Part shown: piece after piece, positions 63,400 to 64,000 of the stretch
How positions within the stretch are numbered: position 1 is the first letter of the stretch
Layout of the letters: each line of letters starts with the position of its first letter
Assembly (NCBI RefSeq): GCF_022605725.1
Contig: NC_065547.1
Coordinates: forward strand, 27,321,167 to 27,385,166
Direction of reading: 5' to 3'
From: Anthonomus grandis grandis
Lineage: Eukaryota > Arthropoda > Insecta > Coleoptera > Curculionidae
DNA: 64,000 nucleotides
Program-made: the position numbers and the translations under genes
The notes under the pieces: generated by a model
What the model was told of the DNA's origin: nothing
The model's input: only the letters and a program-made list of their open reading frames with translations
The model's database searches: none

Positions 63400-64000
63400 T
63401 TTAATTTGATAATCCTATTATTTAATATCTAAAGCAAACGCCTAATCAGAAAGGTTACTTATAGAGAAAAGGGCCTTTTTGATTAGGTCTTAGCATCAGA
63501 TATTGACCAGAATAAAAATAAAACAATTTCCTGCAGTTAGTAGTAGAGTTAATTTACTGCAATAATCAATTAACAATAGTGTACTACATATACTACATAT
63601 ATAACATATAACAATAGAGTACTACCAATTACAAAATGGAAATAAAACAATGTTTTTCATTAATACATTTATTATTTAATTTTCCTGAAAATACTTAAAA
63701 TGATATAAATAATATACAATAATTTATTAGAACAGACTTTAGATAAATTAGAATTAATCTAAAAATGTTTAAAAGTATTTTGTTAGCACTGAACTACCCT
63801 AATTTTAAATAGATTAAATAAGGTTGTGAAGATTTTTGTTCTATTTTCTTATAATACATCTAAAGACATTACCAATAGGTTAATAAAATCCCTATTTTAC
63901 TAACACAAACATAGATTCAATAGAGGATGAATTATCCTTGTTTAATATGTAGGTAGGTACTTATTCCTGTTTCCTAAAGAAAAATTAAACAGATTCTAAA
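63400..64000. other. AT-rich end of window, no gene seen
   Basis: No coding trace or element edge recognised. A CCAAT/ATGGCG-bearing stretch at 63341-63390 could be a promoter for a gene beyond the right edge. Confidence 0.4.

Noticed and set aside
1..64000. CRISPR arrays, operons, bacterial promoters or terminators
   Set aside because: The sequence is eukaryotic; no regularly spaced repeats or prokaryotic gene organisation.

Overview
The window is nuclear DNA of an arthropod, almost certainly an insect (a beetle would fit but is not proven). It is AT-rich, its genes have small and large spliceosomal introns, and it is saturated with insect-type mobile elements, including an insect endogenous retrovirus (errantivirus). 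No prokaryotic features are present.

Host genes. (1) An Arp8 homologue (actin-related protein 8, INO80 chromatin remodeller) lies on the plus strand from the left edge to 39677. Seven exons can be placed to the base: <2-103, 159-342, 3942-4492, 31355-31643, 31694-31880, 39317-39396 and 39451-39677. They keep one frame across all junctions (540 codons with the stop); the first ~50 residues lie off the left edge. Its third visible intron is 26.9 kb and its fifth is 7.4 kb, both made largely of transposons. (2) A nitrobindin-type heme-binding beta-barrel gene lies on the minus strand, four exons between 56885 and 51146, with a 4.7 kb transposon-bearing intron. (3) A macrodomain (OARD1/TARG1-like) gene lies head to head with it at 57037; it carries indels and may be a pseudogene. 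The two start codons are 151 bp apart.

Mobile elements, left to right: a 1.56 kb foldback element (824-2384); a Penelope-like fragment with inverted arms, two hammerhead ribozyme motifs and a GIY-YIG remnant (4745-5808); several minus-strand LINE pieces (6440-9310, 11390-11830, 12640-13640); a three-level nest from 13701 to 27884, in which a Tc1/mariner-like element with ~780 bp inverted repeats was invaded by an element with an 8-bp target duplication, which was in turn invaded by a complete errantivirus (18570-26678) with identical LTRs and open gag, pol and env; a terminal-inverted-repeat transposon encoding an XPG/PIN-like nuclease with a cysteine-rich tail (about 28350-30345, Academ-like), inserted in a LINE; ~150-bp tandem repeats; a second Penelope remnant; an I-type LINE with RNase H (34250-37080); RTE and other LINE pieces; LINE copies at 41090-43985; a decayed Ty3/gypsy element (43985-48240); a Tc1 element (48373-49927) inserted in a second XPG-like remnant; LINE and hAT tails inside the nitrobindin intron; a 2.3 kb element with TIRs encoding a DUF7869-type protein (58441-60779); and a 311 bp MITE (62103-62413).

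The most notable items are the apparently complete errantivirus, the nested insertion order that can be read from target duplications, the XPG-type transposon with a paralogous empty site, the DUF7869-type element with visible ends, and the hammerhead pair in the Penelope element.
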